A stretch of 64,000 nucleotides of DNA from Solidesulfovibrio alcoholivorans DSM 5433 (GCF_000702665.1 NZ_JNJA01000003.1:372001-436000), one strand, 5' to 3'. Positions 35,724 to 44,795 are shown, counted from the stretch's first letter. Numbers and translations are program-made. The notes: generated by a model from the letters alone, not told the origin.

Positions 35724-37079
35724 ATGCCGAGCGTCAGACAGATACTTGTCCAAAACGTCATCAAAACCCTGCCGGTGGGCCTTGTCGTCATCGATCCCAA
35801 GGGGAACGTGTTGGTGGCCAGCCCCTCGGCGGGGACGTTGCTGGGACTGCCGTCGGATTCCCTGGAAGGGAAGGGGTGGCGCGCCTTGTTGCGGCCGGAA
35901 CCGTTCAACGAGCAGTTCAACCGCAACCTCGTCGAGGCCGTGGAAAGGGGCCGATCCTTCCGGCATTGCCTGACCGAATACCTGCGCCCCGACGGGGAAC
36001 AACGCCGCTTCTCCATGACCGCCTCCTGCCCGGAGCTCGACGGCAGGCGGGCCGGCGTGACGCTGCTCATCGACGACGTCACCGCGCTCTATCGCAGCCG
36101 GGAACGCGAAACCATCGTGTTGCGCGAAAAAAACCGCCTGCAATACGACATGATCGAGAGCCTCAATAACCTGGCCCTTTCCGTGGCCCATCAGATCCGC
36201 AATCCGGCGGCGGCCATCGGCGGTTTCGCGCTCAAGCTCCTGCGCGAGCACAAGGAGCGGCATCTGGAAACCGAGTCCCCGGACATCATTTTCCAGGAGG
36301 CGCGCCGGCTGGAGGAGCTCGTGGCGGCGGTGGTGCGGCTTGCGTCGTTGCCGCACCCGCGCCTGACGGCGGTCAATCTCGCCGATCTGGTCCGGGAAGC
36401 GGCGGACAGGGCCGAACGGGAGGCCGAGAGCCTGCACAAGCGCCTGGAATGTTCGCTTTCCCTGGAAGAGGTCGAGATCGTGGCCGATGCGGGCCTGCTC
36501 GGCCAGGCGCTCCAGGAAGTGTTGCAAAACGCCGTGGAATTTTCCGGAAAAGACGTCGCCCATGTTGCCGTGGCCCTGAGTCGCCGCGACGACGGCGTGG
36601 CGATCACCGTTGCCGACGACGGGCCCGGCGTGCGCCAGGATCTTGTCCCGTTTCTTTTCGATCCCTTTTTCACCACCAAGGCGCGTGGGGCGGGCGTGGG
36701 CCTGACGTTGGCGCGCAAGGCCGTACTCGAGCACAACGGCGAGATCACGCTGCAAACAACCGAAAGCGGCGGGGCGACGGTACTCCTGCGCCTGTTCGAC
36801 ACTCCGGAGTCGGGCCTTGGCCGCGAGGCGTTCTACGGCCCCATGGGCCTCGATGTGCGCGAACTCAAGAACAAGGCCCGCGAGCTCGGCCTCGACGTCT
36901 CGGGGCTCACCACCATCGACGCCGTGCGCGCCATCCAGAAGGGCGAGGGCTTTGCCCCCTGTTTCGCCTGGGGCGTCCATGACCGTTGCGGCCAGGAGCT
37001 GTGCTCCTTCCGCCGCGAATGCGTCAAGACCACGCGCATCGGCGACGTCCGGCGCATCACCTACGGAGGCGCGGTATGA
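35724..37079 (+). CDS. PAS sensor histidine kinase with Cys-rich C-terminal tail
   Basis: A 451-residue soluble kinase with no membrane segment. PAS domain 1-120 (LPVGLVVIDPKGNVLVASPS), coiled linker, HisKA with phospho-acceptor His156 (SVAHQIRNPAAAIGGF), and HATPase about 205-355 (LQNAVEFS, VADDGPGV, LFDPFFTTK, GAGVGLTLA). After the kinase core lies an 80-residue tail: a SAP-like segment (ELKNKARELGLDVSG ... IDAVRAIQKGEG) and four cysteines in CFAWGVHDRCGQELC and FRREC, resembling small metal-binding proteins common in deltaproteobacteria. No response regulator is adjacent. Its stop overlaps the NlpC/P60 gene (ATGA). Confidence 0.88.
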   Translation: MPSVRQILVQNVIKTLPVGLVVIDPKGNVLVASPSAGTLLGLPSDSLEGKGWRALLRPEPFNEQFNRNLVEAVERGRSFRHCLTEYLRPDGEQRRFSMTASCPELDGRRAGVTLLIDDVTALYRSRERETIVLREKNRLQYDMIESLNNLALSVAHQIRNPAAAIGGFALKLLREHKERHLETESPDIIFQEARRLEELVAAVVRLASLPHPRLTAVNLADLVREAADRAEREAESLHKRLECSLSLEEVEIVADAGLLGQALQEVLQNAVEFSGKDVAHVAVALSRRDDGVAITVADDGPGVRQDLVPFLFDPFFTTKARGAGVGLTLARKAVLEHNGEITLQTTESGGATVLLRLFDTPESGLGREAFYGPMGLDVRELKNKARELGLDVSGLTTIDAVRAIQKGEGFAPCFAWGVHDRCGQELCSFRRECVKTTRIGDVRRITYGGAV

Positions 37080-37768
37080 GGCCGGGCGCGCGCATGCTGG
37101 CCGCCTTCGGGCTTTGCTGCGGCGCGGTGCTCATTGCGCCCGCGCCCGGGGCCTGCCGGACCATCTATGGCTACGAGGACAGCCTCGGCATGCTGCATAC
37201 GAGTCCGGTCAAGGTCAACGCGAACTACAAGCCGCTTTTTGAAGGCAAGGCCGACCATGAGGCCCTGATGCACGCCCTGCGCGCCCAGGCCGCCCTGGGC
37301 GGCCCGCCGCCACCCAGGCCCCAGGCCGCCGTGCTCCCCGTGGACATGGGGCCGCTTTCCGAACGCGGCGAGCGCATCCTGGGCCTGGCCGCGCCGTACA
37401 TGGGCGCGCCCTACCGCCTGGGTGGCGACGGCGCGGCCGGTATCGATTGTTCGGGCCTGACCAGGGCCGTATTCGCCCGCCTGGGTTGCGACCTGCCGCG
37501 CCAAAGCCGGCTCCAGGCGGGCCTGGGCCAGCCGGTCGCGCCGACGGAACTCGAGGCCGGGGATCTGCTCTTTTTCGCCACGGACCGCGCCGCAGGCATC
37601 AGCCATGTGGGCATCTACCTCGGCGGCGGGCGCATGCTCCATTCGAGCCCGAGGCGGGGCGGCGTGGGAGTGGACCGGCTGGCCGGAACCGATTACGAAC
37701 GGTGGCTCGTCGGGGCCCGGCGGCTGGCCAAGGTCGAGCCGGCTCTGGCCGACAGGGGCCGGCCCTGA
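37076..37768 (+). CDS. NlpC/P60 cell-wall hydrolase
   Basis: A 230-residue exported protein. Signal peptide ends about GACRTI; an N-terminal segment (IYGYEDSLGMLHTS) resembles a DUF4124-like exported module. The NlpC/P60 domain occupies about 100-220 with the catalytic Cys in GIDCSGLTRAVFARLG and His in ISHVGIYLGGGRMLHSSP. It would cleave peptidoglycan peptide bonds. It overlaps the histidine kinase stop codon, so the two are made together. Confidence 0.9.
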   Translation: MRPGARMLAAFGLCCGAVLIAPAPGACRTIYGYEDSLGMLHTSPVKVNANYKPLFEGKADHEALMHALRAQAALGGPPPPRPQAAVLPVDMGPLSERGERILGLAAPYMGAPYRLGGDGAAGIDCSGLTRAVFARLGCDLPRQSRLQAGLGQPVAPTELEAGDLLFFATDRAAGISHVGIYLGGGRMLHSSPRRGGVGVDRLAGTDYERWLVGARRLAKVEPALADRGRP

Positions 37769-37809
37769 CGCCGCGTTTTGCCTCGCACGCGCATGGAGAG
37801 ATATCCGGC

Positions 37810-38715
37810 ATGGCAAGTCCGCTTCCGATAATCGACCCCGAAGCCTGCGTCGGCTGCGGCGCGTGCGCCCGGCTGTGCCCGTCGGGGACCATCGCCTTCG
37901 ACGGGCAGCGCGCCGCGGTCAAGGGGACGGACTGCATCGGCTGCGGCCATTGCCGGGCGGTGTGCCCGGCCGCAGCGGTGACTTTGGGCGACGAGGAAAA
38001 TTACGCCGACACCTTCGCCACCTTCACCCCGTCCGGCAAGGTTGTCGCGCCGGGGGAATTTTCGCCCGAACTTCTCGTCGATTTGCTGCGCTCCCGGCGT
38101 TCCTGCCGCGCGTTTACGGAAAAGGCCGTGCCCGGCCCCATGCTCGAGGACCTCATCCGCGCGGCCGTGACCGCGCCGTCGGGCACCAATTCCCAGGCCT
38201 GGACCTTCACCGTGCTCACGTCTCGGGCGGCGGTGGCGGGGTTCGGCGAGGTCGTGGCCGGATTTTTCCGGCGGCTCAACCGCATCGCGGCCATGGGCCT
38301 TGCGCGCAAGGCCTACGCCCTGATCGGCCGCCCGGAGCTTGAGAACTATTACCGGGAGTATTACGCTTCGGTCGCGGACGCCTTGGCCGCCTGGGACCGC
38401 GACCGCACGGACCGGCTTTTTCACGGTGCCGTCGCCGCCGTGATCATCGGCTCGCGGCCCGGGGCGAGCTGCCCGGCCGAGGATGCGCTGCTGGCCGCGC
38501 AGAACATGCTGCTGACGGCGCATGCCATGGGGCTCGGGACGTGCCTGATCGGCTACGCCGTGGAGGCCATGCGCCATGACAGGCGCGTCAAGGCCGCGGC
38601 GGGCCTGCCGCCCGAGGAGGCCGCCCATGCCGTGGTCGCCCTGGGTTGGCCGGATGCGAATTTTTTACGCCAGACGGCGCGTCGCCGTCCGGTCGTACGA
38701 TACAAGACCGCTTGA
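37810..38715 (+). CDS. Ferredoxin-nitroreductase fusion
   Basis: A 301-residue protein: two 4Fe-4S motifs at the N-terminus (CVGCGACARLCPSG and CIGCGHCRAVCPAA, residues 13-60) and a nitroreductase-fold FMN domain from about 88 (LLRSRRSCRAFTEKAVP, AAVTAPSGTNSQAWTF, LLTAHAMGLGTCLIGYAV). The fusion transfers electrons from low-potential carriers to FMN and on to an unknown substrate. Such proteins are typical of anaerobes. The ATG at 37810 follows GGAGAG. Confidence 0.9.
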   Translation: MASPLPIIDPEACVGCGACARLCPSGTIAFDGQRAAVKGTDCIGCGHCRAVCPAAAVTLGDEENYADTFATFTPSGKVVAPGEFSPELLVDLLRSRRSCRAFTEKAVPGPMLEDLIRAAVTAPSGTNSQAWTFTVLTSRAAVAGFGEVVAGFFRRLNRIAAMGLARKAYALIGRPELENYYREYYASVADALAAWDRDRTDRLFHGAVAAVIIGSRPGASCPAEDALLAAQNMLLTAHAMGLGTCLIGYAVEAMRHDRRVKAAAGLPPEEAAHAVVALGWPDANFLRQTARRRPVVRYKTA

Positions 38716-38796
38716 GGGGACACCGGCGGTCGGATGCTGCGCGCGGCGCATGGCCCTCGTGGGGACGAGAGGCGGTGCGCCCGGGAGGATGCTGCG

Positions 38797-39510
38797 ATGC
38801 GGGGGCGGGGACTTTTCGTTTTGGCGGCGTGCCTGGTGTTGGCCGCGCCGGGGGTGGGGCTGGCCCAAAAGACCGAGACGGCTTCGTTGCAGGGCCTGAC
38901 GCTCGTGCGCGAGCCGGCGGGCGGCGCGCGGGAAGCCGTGCCGCGCCATGCGGTCGCTTCGTATGCGCCCGTGGCCGACGGCGGCGGCCTGGATGCGTAT
39001 CTGGCGTCCCTGACGCGTTCCGGCGGCCAGGGGAGTCTCGACGAACGGGTCGCGGAATTTAATGCGAGCAAGAACCGGTATTCCATCGAGGTGCGCCTGT
39101 CCCAGCGCAGGCTTTACCTCTACGAGAACCTGCCCGACGGCTCGCGACACCTGGCCCGCGCCTATACCGTGGCCGTGCCGGGGCGGGACATGGAAGCGCC
39201 CCAGGGCTGGGGCGTGGTTACGGGCATCAGTTTCGAGCCCTGGTGGCGGCCGACCCCGGCCATGAAGGAGCGCGCCCGCAAGAAAGGCAAGACGCTCCCG
39301 GAGGTGGTGAAGCCCGGCGTCAAGGAAAACCCGATGGGACCGTTCAAGATCATCCTGTCCCACGGGTACGGCTTTCGCATCCACGGCAACAACAACCCCG
39401 GCTCTATCGGCCGGCCGGTCACCAGCGGCTGCATCCGCATGCGCAACGATGAGGGCAAGGATCTGGCCAGGTTGATCGATGTGGGCACGGAAGTGGTCTT
39501 TCTGCAATAA
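38797..39510 (+). CDS. L,D-transpeptidase (YkuD domain)
   Basis: A 237-residue exported protein. Signal peptide ends near APGVGLAQ. The YkuD domain (about 95-237) starts with IEVRLSQRRLYLYENLPDG and carries RIHGNNNPGSIGRPVTSG with CIRMRNDE, containing the catalytic His and the Cys of SGCIRM. It forms 3-3 cross-links or attaches proteins to peptidoglycan. The ATG at 38797 follows GGGAGG. Clusters with the NlpC/P60 and SPOR genes as envelope functions. Confidence 0.92.
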   Translation: MRGRGLFVLAACLVLAAPGVGLAQKTETASLQGLTLVREPAGGAREAVPRHAVASYAPVADGGGLDAYLASLTRSGGQGSLDERVAEFNASKNRYSIEVRLSQRRLYLYENLPDGSRHLARAYTVAVPGRDMEAPQGWGVVTGISFEPWWRPTPAMKERARKKGKTLPEVVKPGVKENPMGPFKIILSHGYGFRIHGNNNPGSIGRPVTSGCIRMRNDEGKDLARLIDVGTEVVFLQ

Positions 39511-39569
39511 CCCCGGTTCGAGCGGTTCGGGGTACGGCGCTCGGGAGGCGCCGCAGCTGCGGAGGGTGC

Positions 39570-39947
39570 ATGAAGGGAGTGTATCCATGCGGGGCAGCCA
39601 TGGCGCCCGAGGACAGACAGGCCTTCGACCCTGATGCGGCCCGCGAACGCATGGGCGTGGGCAGGAAGGAATTCGCACGATTTTTCGACTACATCTGGAA
39701 TGAGGTCCGGGAGCGGCGTTCACGGCTCGACGAGGCATGGCGGGCCGGGGATTGGAAGGCGGTGGCCTTGCATGCCCATACCGTGAAATCCTCCGCCGCC
39801 GCCATCGGGGCAGAAGGGCTGCGCCGCACCGCCGAGGCCGTGGAACGCGCGGCCACCGCCGGGGACGCCGCCGCCCTGGAGGAAGCCCTGCGCACCTTTC
39901 ATGCGGCCCGGGACCTGCTCGCCCGCCTCGTGGGCATGGCGTTCTGA
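39570..39947 (+). CDS. Histidine phosphotransfer (HPt) protein
   Basis: A 125-residue single-domain HPt protein: four-helix bundle with phospho-acceptor His70 in HAHTVKSSAAAIGAEGL. It passes phosphoryl groups in a multistep phosphorelay. No hybrid kinase or response regulator is adjacent, so its partners are elsewhere. The ATG at 39570 follows GGAGGG; an internal ATG at 39600 is also possible. Confidence 0.85.
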   Translation: MKGVYPCGAAMAPEDRQAFDPDAARERMGVGRKEFARFFDYIWNEVRERRSRLDEAWRAGDWKAVALHAHTVKSSAAAIGAEGLRRTAEAVERAATAGDAAALEEALRTFHAARDLLARLVGMAF

Positions 39948-39979
39948 CCCGGGACGAAACCCCGACCAAAGGAGTCGCC

Positions 39980-40852
39980 ATGCGGCTTGCGACGACCCTG
40001 TGCGTCCTGGCGGCGCTTTGCCTTTCCGGCTGCGCTGCGGACAAGAGTTTTGAAAAGGAGATCCTGGGCCATCCCGCTCCGGAATCGTCCACGGACACCG
40101 GTTGGTCGCGGACGCCGCCACCGCCGCCACCGCCGCCGCGCCAGACGCCGCCGGCCGCTCCGGCATATGCCCCCGCGCCTGCGCCGTCCGCCGCCGCGCC
40201 AGCTCCTGTGCCGGCAACCGTGCCGGCTCCCGCATCGGGCTCCGTGCCGTCGACGTCTCCGGCGTCGCGGCCGCCAGCGGGAGCGGACTATACGCCAAAG
40301 CCGTTCACGCCCGCCCCGGCCGCGCAGCCGGCGGTGGAAAAACCGGGGGCCGCGCTGTTCGAACAACAGGCGCAGCAGCCGGCTCCCGAGCCTGCGCCGC
40401 AGGCCGTCTCCACTGCCGCTCCCGCGCCGCAGCACGCGGCTGTGCCCGGCGACCAGTCCTACCTCACATTCCAGGTCGGGGAATTCGCCCATGCCGCATC
40501 GGGCAAGCAGCTCATGGCGATCCTGGAGGCGAAGGGCTTTTCCACCCGCATGGACCAGGGCAAGCGCAACAACAAGCCCTTCTACACGGTTTCTGCCGGC
40601 AAGGCGGGCTCGCGCGCGATGCTTGAGGCCGAACTGCTCGGCGCGGGCGTGACCGAGCCGCGCCTGGTCTCGGAGCGGCCTGCCGGCACCAAGGCTCCGG
40701 CCGCGGCGAGCGCGCCTGCTGCCGCGCCCGCGCCGAAAGCCCAGCCGGCGGCCGCGCCCAAGGTCTCGGCCCCCATCGCACCGCCCATTGTCGAGCCTGC
40801 GCCGCCCCTGCCGGACGGCTACGTGCCGCCGCCGAAGAAAACCGGCTCATGA
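39980..40852 (+). CDS. SPOR-domain-like lipoprotein, Pro/Ala-rich
   Basis: A 290-residue lipoprotein (lipobox LSGC near residue 18). A proline/alanine linker fills about 45-150. The 155-225 region (YLTFQVGEFAHAASGKQLMA ... GFSTRMDQG ... PFYTVSAGKAGSRAMLEAEL) has the SPOR fold pattern for binding denuded septal peptidoglycan. A second Pro/Ala tail follows. The ATG follows AAAGGAGTCGCC. It overlaps the convergent exporter gene by 6 bases. Confidence 0.75.
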   Translation: MRLATTLCVLAALCLSGCAADKSFEKEILGHPAPESSTDTGWSRTPPPPPPPPRQTPPAAPAYAPAPAPSAAAPAPVPATVPAPASGSVPSTSPASRPPAGADYTPKPFTPAPAAQPAVEKPGAALFEQQAQQPAPEPAPQAVSTAAPAPQHAAVPGDQSYLTFQVGEFAHAASGKQLMAILEAKGFSTRMDQGKRNNKPFYTVSAGKAGSRAMLEAELLGAGVTEPRLVSERPAGTKAPAAASAPAAAPAPKAQPAAAPKVSAPIAPPIVEPAPPLPDGYVPPPKKTGS

Positions 40853-41785
40853 GTCGTGACGTTCGACCCGGACCGCCCCTGCGACGGCGGTCCGGGCCGG
40901 GCGTGCCGTTCCTGCCGTGGCCAGACAGACGATGCCGGCCAGCACGGCCGCGCAGCCGGCCATCTCCCGCCAGCCGATCCGTTCCCCGCACACCAGCGCC
41001 GCAAAGGCCAGGGCCGCCACGGGCATGATTCCCGTGGCCACGCCGGCCGTGGCCGCATCCACCCGCACCACGCCGTAGAACCAGCACACATAGGCTGCGA
41101 CCGTGACGCCGAGGGCGTAGTGGAGCACGGCCGCCACGGCCGTCGGCGTCAGGTCCGCGGCGGTGATGTCGCCGGCCTGCCAGAGCCCTGGCCCAAGGAA
41201 GAGGGCCGTGCCGCAAAGCGAGACCCATAGCGCCGCGCCAAGCGGGGAGAGCGGCTCGGGCACGGCGCGGCGCAGCAGCAGGAAGGCCGCCTCGAAGACT
41301 ACGGCGCAAAGGACCAGGGCATTGCCCTGCAAGGGGGCGGGGCCCTGTGCCGCGCCCGCGCCGGCGGTAAGGACGGCGATGCCGGCCATGGTCGCGAGGA
41401 TGCCGCCGACGGCCCGGCCGGAGGGCCGTTCCCGGAACAGCAGCCAGCCCATGAGCGCCACGGCGGCGGGCGTCGCGGCTGCGGTCACGCCGGCTTCGGC
41501 CGCGCCGGTCAGGCGCAGCCCGGACAGCAGGCAGACCGTAAAGAGGAAGGAACCGCACAGGGCCTGGGCGAACACGATGGCGAGGCTTCGTCGGGACAGG
41601 TGCGGCAGCCGGCCTTCGCGCACGAGGACAAGGGGCGCGAGCACGAGGCTCGCCAGGGCAAAGCGCAGCAACGAAGCGAAATGGATGGGCAGGGTCGCGA
41701 CCAGGACACGGCCCGTGGCCAGCGAGGAGCCTACCAGGATCATGGCCGCGATGAGCGCGGCCACGGCTTTGACGCGTGTCGCCAT
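40847..41785 (-). CDS. DMT-family (EamA) transporter
   Basis: A 312-residue protein with ten predicted helices in two EamA repeats (about 5-140 and 150-295). Typical features are ILVGSSLATGRVL in helix 1, LRLTGAAEAGVTAAATPAAVA in the first repeat and the matching DAATAGVATGIMPVAALAFA in the second. It exports metabolites such as amino acids; substrate unknown. It lies 40 bases downstream of an AraC regulator gene in the same direction and may be its target. Confidence 0.9.
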   Translation of the reverse strand: MATRVKAVAALIAAMILVGSSLATGRVLVATLPIHFASLLRFALASLVLAPLVLVREGRLPHLSRRSLAIVFAQALCGSFLFTVCLLSGLRLTGAAEAGVTAAATPAAVALMGWLLFRERPSGRAVGGILATMAGIAVLTAGAGAAQGPAPLQGNALVLCAVVFEAAFLLLRRAVPEPLSPLGAALWVSLCGTALFLGPGLWQAGDITAADLTPTAVAAVLHYALGVTVAAYVCWFYGVVRVDAATAGVATGIMPVAALAFAALVCGERIGWREMAGCAAVLAGIVCLATAGTARPARTAVAGAVRVERHDS

Positions 41786-41825
41786 GTCTCCTCCGAAAAA
41801 AGACGTTGGCGCAGGCGTACGTGTT

Positions 41826-42686
41826 TTACGCGTCGACGTTTTGAACGATCTTGCGGTAGGCCCCGGGCGTGAGGCCGAAACGGCGCACGAAGGCGCGGGT
41901 CAGGTGGCTCTGATCGGCGAACCCCGTGTCGGAGGCGATGTCGGCCAGGCGTTCGGGGCCGGACAGGGCAGCGCGGGCGGCGCGCAGGCGGTTGGCCAGC
42001 AGGTGGGCGTGGGGCGGCAGGCCGGTGTGGCGGGTGACGGCACGGGCGAAGTGCCAGGGGGAAAGGCTCGCGGCGGCGGCGAGCTCGCCGAGCGTGACGT
42101 TCTCGCGAAAGCGCGCGGCCAGGATGTCCAGGGCCATGCGCACGGCCCGGGGCTCGGGGCCGGGGTCGCGCGCGGGCGCGGGCTGCGCGGCATAGCGCGC
42201 GATCCAGGTCGCCAGGAGTGCAAGCACGCAGGTTTCGCGGGCCAGATCGCTCGCCAAAGGCGAAAGGATGCGGCGGTGGGCGGCGGCGACCATGGCCGCA
42301 AGCCCCGGGTCCTCGATGACGCCCTGGCGGAAAGAGGGCAGGGCCGCGCCTTCGGGCAGGACCCGGGCCAGGGCCTCGGGCGGCAGATAGAGCATGCGGT
42401 AGCGCCAGCCCTCGGGCAGGGCCGGTTCGCCGTCGTGGGGCACGCCCGGCTGGACGAGGTTGACGCTGCCGGCCGGGGCCACGAGGTTGCTCCCCCGGTA
42501 GCGGAAGGCCAGGGCGCCGGATTCGATGACGCCCAGGGCGTAGCCGTCGTGGGCGTGGCGGGAAAAGCGTTGGCGGCGATAGCTGGCCCGCACGGCCAGC
42601 GCGCCCGGTCCCAGGAAGGGCAGGGCCTTGGCGATAAGGTTGTCGCTTGTCGGAGATGCGGAGAATGCGGAGGGCGGGTTTTGCAT
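41826..42686 (-). CDS. AraC-family transcriptional regulator with cupin sensor
   Basis: A 286-residue regulator. The N-terminal half is an AraC-binding cupin (FSRHAHDGYALGVIESGAL, NLVQPGVPHDGEPALPEGW). The C-terminal two-HTH module is complete: NVTLGELAAAASLSPWHFAR and the second helix pair with DIASDTGFADQSHLTRAFVR and FGLTPGAYRK. It probably controls the DMT exporter just downstream; efflux genes are common targets of this subgroup. Confidence 0.9.
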   Translation of the reverse strand: MQNPPSAFSASPTSDNLIAKALPFLGPGALAVRASYRRQRFSRHAHDGYALGVIESGALAFRYRGSNLVAPAGSVNLVQPGVPHDGEPALPEGWRYRMLYLPPEALARVLPEGAALPSFRQGVIEDPGLAAMVAAAHRRILSPLASDLARETCVLALLATWIARYAAQPAPARDPGPEPRAVRMALDILAARFRENVTLGELAAAASLSPWHFARAVTRHTGLPPHAHLLANRLRAARAALSGPERLADIASDTGFADQSHLTRAFVRRFGLTPGAYRKIVQNVDA

Positions 42687-42692
42687 ACGCGA

Positions 42693-42721
42693 CCGCCGCC
42701 GCGCCCGGGGCGCGGCGGCGG
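42693..42721 (-). terminator. Hairpin between mlaA and the AraC gene
   Basis: A perfect 13-bp GC stem, CCGCCGCCGCGCC (42693-42705) with 42709-42721, loop CGG. It lies 13 bases after the mlaA stop on the minus strand. No T-run follows; it may be a Rho-independent terminator of weak type or protect the 3' end. Confidence 0.5.
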
Positions 42722-42734
42722 CAGGCGCAACGTG

Positions 42735-43562
42735 CTATTGGGAAACGGCGTTGCGGCGGAACTGGATGTAGGCGTCCTTTATGGCGCTGTAGGGATCGAC
42801 CGCCGGCTTGGTCACGCTGTCGTAGGTCTCGAGGGTCTCGGGCAGGTTGTTGAACACGTCGCCGGCCTTGACGACGTAGGACAGATACCAGGGGTTGTCC
42901 TCGCCCTGGATGGACCAGGGGCCGAAGATCCAGAACAGCGGGTTGGCCACGGCGTCGCCGGCCAAGCCCACGGAGTCGCGCGCGGAGGAGGGGCCGAGGA
43001 ACGGCCAGACGATGTAGAAGCCGTCGCCGATGCCCCAGAACCCCAGCGTCTGGCCGAAGTCCTCGTTGCCGGGCTGGAGGTTCGGATCGGACTTGGCCAC
43101 GTCCATGAGCCCGCCGACACCGAGGGTGGTGTTGATCATGAACCGCCCGAACTCCTTGGAAGCCTTGGTGAAATTGAGCTGGAGCAGGGCGTTTACGAAG
43201 CGGATGGGGAAGATGAAATTCTGGTAGGCGTTGCTGAGCCCCTTGCGGACCATGGACGGGACGATGAAGGCGTACCCCTTGGCGAAGGGGCGCATGAGCC
43301 CGCTGTAGAACAGGTGGTTGAAGCCGAACCAGAATTTGTTCCAATGGTAGAACGGATCGGCGATGGGCGCGGGCGCGGTTTCGGCGTAGTCTTCGTCGGC
43401 CTGTGCCGGAGTGGTCGCTGCCGTGGACGCGGCAGGGGCGGCGACGGCCGGTTTGGGGCTTTCCTGGTTGATCGGCGTTCCGGCCGCCTGGCAGATGGGA
43501 GCGGCCAGGAGCAGGGCGGCGAGCAGGACAAGGAGGGTGTTGCGCGGCAAGGAGGTTGGCAT
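42735..43562 (-). CDS. mlaA: MlaA (VacJ)-family lipid-asymmetry protein
   Basis: A 275-residue MlaA-family protein. Landmarks are DPFYHWNKFWFGFNHLFYSG, RFMINTTLGVGGLMDVAKS, GNEDFGQTLGFWGIGDGFYI and FLGPSSARDSVGLAGD. MlaA removes misplaced phospholipid from the outer leaflet and passes it to MlaC. The N-terminus is a plain signal peptide (PICQAAG), and its Cys is not in a good lipobox. The ATG at 43560-43562 has a weak SD. It is the last gene of the mla cluster, 91 bases after mlaC. Confidence 0.9.
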   Translation of the reverse strand: MPTSLPRNTLLVLLAALLLAAPICQAAGTPINQESPKPAVAAPAASTAATTPAQADEDYAETAPAPIADPFYHWNKFWFGFNHLFYSGLMRPFAKGYAFIVPSMVRKGLSNAYQNFIFPIRFVNALLQLNFTKASKEFGRFMINTTLGVGGLMDVAKSDPNLQPGNEDFGQTLGFWGIGDGFYIVWPFLGPSSARDSVGLAGDAVANPLFWIFGPWSIQGEDNPWYLSYVVKAGDVFNNLPETLETYDSVTKPAVDPYSAIKDAYIQFRRNAVSQ

Positions 43563-43653
43563 AAGGTATTCCCCGGCAAGGCGGTCCGTAGCGTTTCCGG
43601 TTCTTCGGGCCAAGGCGTCGCGGTGTCGTTGGGAGCCGCGCGGCCCTGGCCGG

Positions 43654-44244
43654 TCAGGACCTTTTTGCGGTGATCTTCGCGATCAGCGCATCCGGCGTTT
43701 CGTTTACCAGGATCTGGCCGAACTGGGTGCGGTAATTCTGCACGAGGCTTACGCCTTCGATGACCACGTCGTAGACCTTCCAGCCGTTGTGATCGGACAA
43801 GCGGTAGGAGATGGGGATCTCCTTGCCTTTGCCGACGACCTTGGTGTCCACTTCGGCCTTGCCGGGTCCCAGGTCCTGTTCCTTGAGATACTGCACCTTT
43901 TCATCGGTGTAGCTTTCGATTTTGTCAAGGTACGTATTCTGGAGAAGCTGCCCGAACGCGGTCACGAAACGCTGCTGCTGCTCGGGGGTGAACTTGTTCC
44001 ACTGCGCGCCAAGCGCCCGGCGGGAAAGCTCCTTCATGTCGAAGACGGCGTCGATGGCCGTGATGAGCTTGGTCCGCATGGTCGGGCGGGTGTCGGGATT
44101 CTTGTAGGCTGGATCGGCGAGCAGGGCGATGACTTTGTCGATGGAGGCGCTCAAGGCTTCGGTGGGCGCTCCGGCCAGCGCAGGCGCGGCCAGGACGGCG
44201 ACGATCGCGAGGGCTAAAAACATGCGGCTTGCGAAACGATGCAT
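43654..44244 (-). CDS. mlaC: MlaC-family periplasmic phospholipid carrier
   Basis: A 196-residue protein with signal peptide (to APALAGAP) and Tol-Tol-Ttg2 (MlaC) domain: MKELSRRALGAQWNKFTPEQ, VTAFGQLLQNTYLDKIESYT, ISYRLSDHNGWKVYDVVIEG and SLVQNYRTQFGQIL. It shuttles phospholipids across the periplasm between MlaA and the inner-membrane complex. It follows mlaD by 44 bases. Confidence 0.9.
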   Translation of the reverse strand: MHRFASRMFLALAIVAVLAAPALAGAPTEALSASIDKVIALLADPAYKNPDTRPTMRTKLITAIDAVFDMKELSRRALGAQWNKFTPEQQQRFVTAFGQLLQNTYLDKIESYTDEKVQYLKEQDLGPGKAEVDTKVVGKGKEIPISYRLSDHNGWKVYDVVIEGVSLVQNYRTQFGQILVNETPDALIAKITAKRS

Positions 44245-44288
44245 AAGGATTTCCACGCGTTCAAGTGACGGGGTTGCTGGGGCGTGTG

Positions 44289-44738
44289 TTATTTCACGCC
44301 GCCGAAAACATACTTGCCGATGAGGTCGCCAAGGTCCACGGAAGGCTCCGTCTCGACGATCAGCCCGCCCGGGCCGAGAACGTCGTCCGAGCCGCCGGGG
44401 GAAATCTTGACGAACTTGTCGCCGATCAGGCCGCTGGTCTTGATGGAGGCGATGGAATCGTCGGTGAGGCGCACGCCCTTGTCGATGTCGAGGGTGACGA
44501 GCGCCATGTTGTCCTTGGTGTCGAGGTTGATCCCCGCCACCCGGCCGATGCGCACGCCGGCCATTTCCACGTACGCGCCGTTTTTGAGCCCCGTCACGTC
44601 CTTGAACCGGGCCGTCACCGGATACCGGTCGCCGCCGAGCACCTCGAGCTTGCCGAGCTTGACGGTCAGGTAGGCCACGCACATAAGCCCCGCCAGGACA
44701 AAGATCCCGACCGTGGTTTCCATGGAGTATTTTTTCAT
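44289..44738 (-). CDS. mlaD: MlaD-family substrate-binding protein
   Basis: A 149-residue protein with one N-terminal membrane anchor (METTVGIFVLAGLMCVAYL) and one MCE domain (DRYPVTARFKDVTGLKNGAY, VEMAGVRIGRVAGI, ASIKTSGLIGDKFVKISPGG). MlaD hexamers form the periplasmic ring that receives lipid. It follows mlaE by 57 bases; no gene fits in that gap. Confidence 0.92.
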   Translation of the reverse strand: MKKYSMETTVGIFVLAGLMCVAYLTVKLGKLEVLGGDRYPVTARFKDVTGLKNGAYVEMAGVRIGRVAGINLDTKDNMALVTLDIDKGVRLTDDSIASIKTSGLIGDKFVKISPGGSDDVLGPGGLIVETEPSVDLGDLIGKYVFGGVK

Positions 44739-44795
44739 GCCACTGGCCTTTTACGGATATCCCGCCGAAGTTGCAACACGGCCCGCCTTGCGCCC

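Noticed and set aside
40102..40492. Extra proteins in the Pro/Ala-rich part of the SPOR lipoprotein gene
   Set aside because: Long frames in all phases arise from the repetitive GC-rich codons; only the phase with signal peptide and SPOR domain is supported.
41163..43673. An 836-codon plus-strand frame opposite the exporter, AraC and mlaA genes
   Set aside because: No domain and antisense composition; the minus strand genes are all recognisable.
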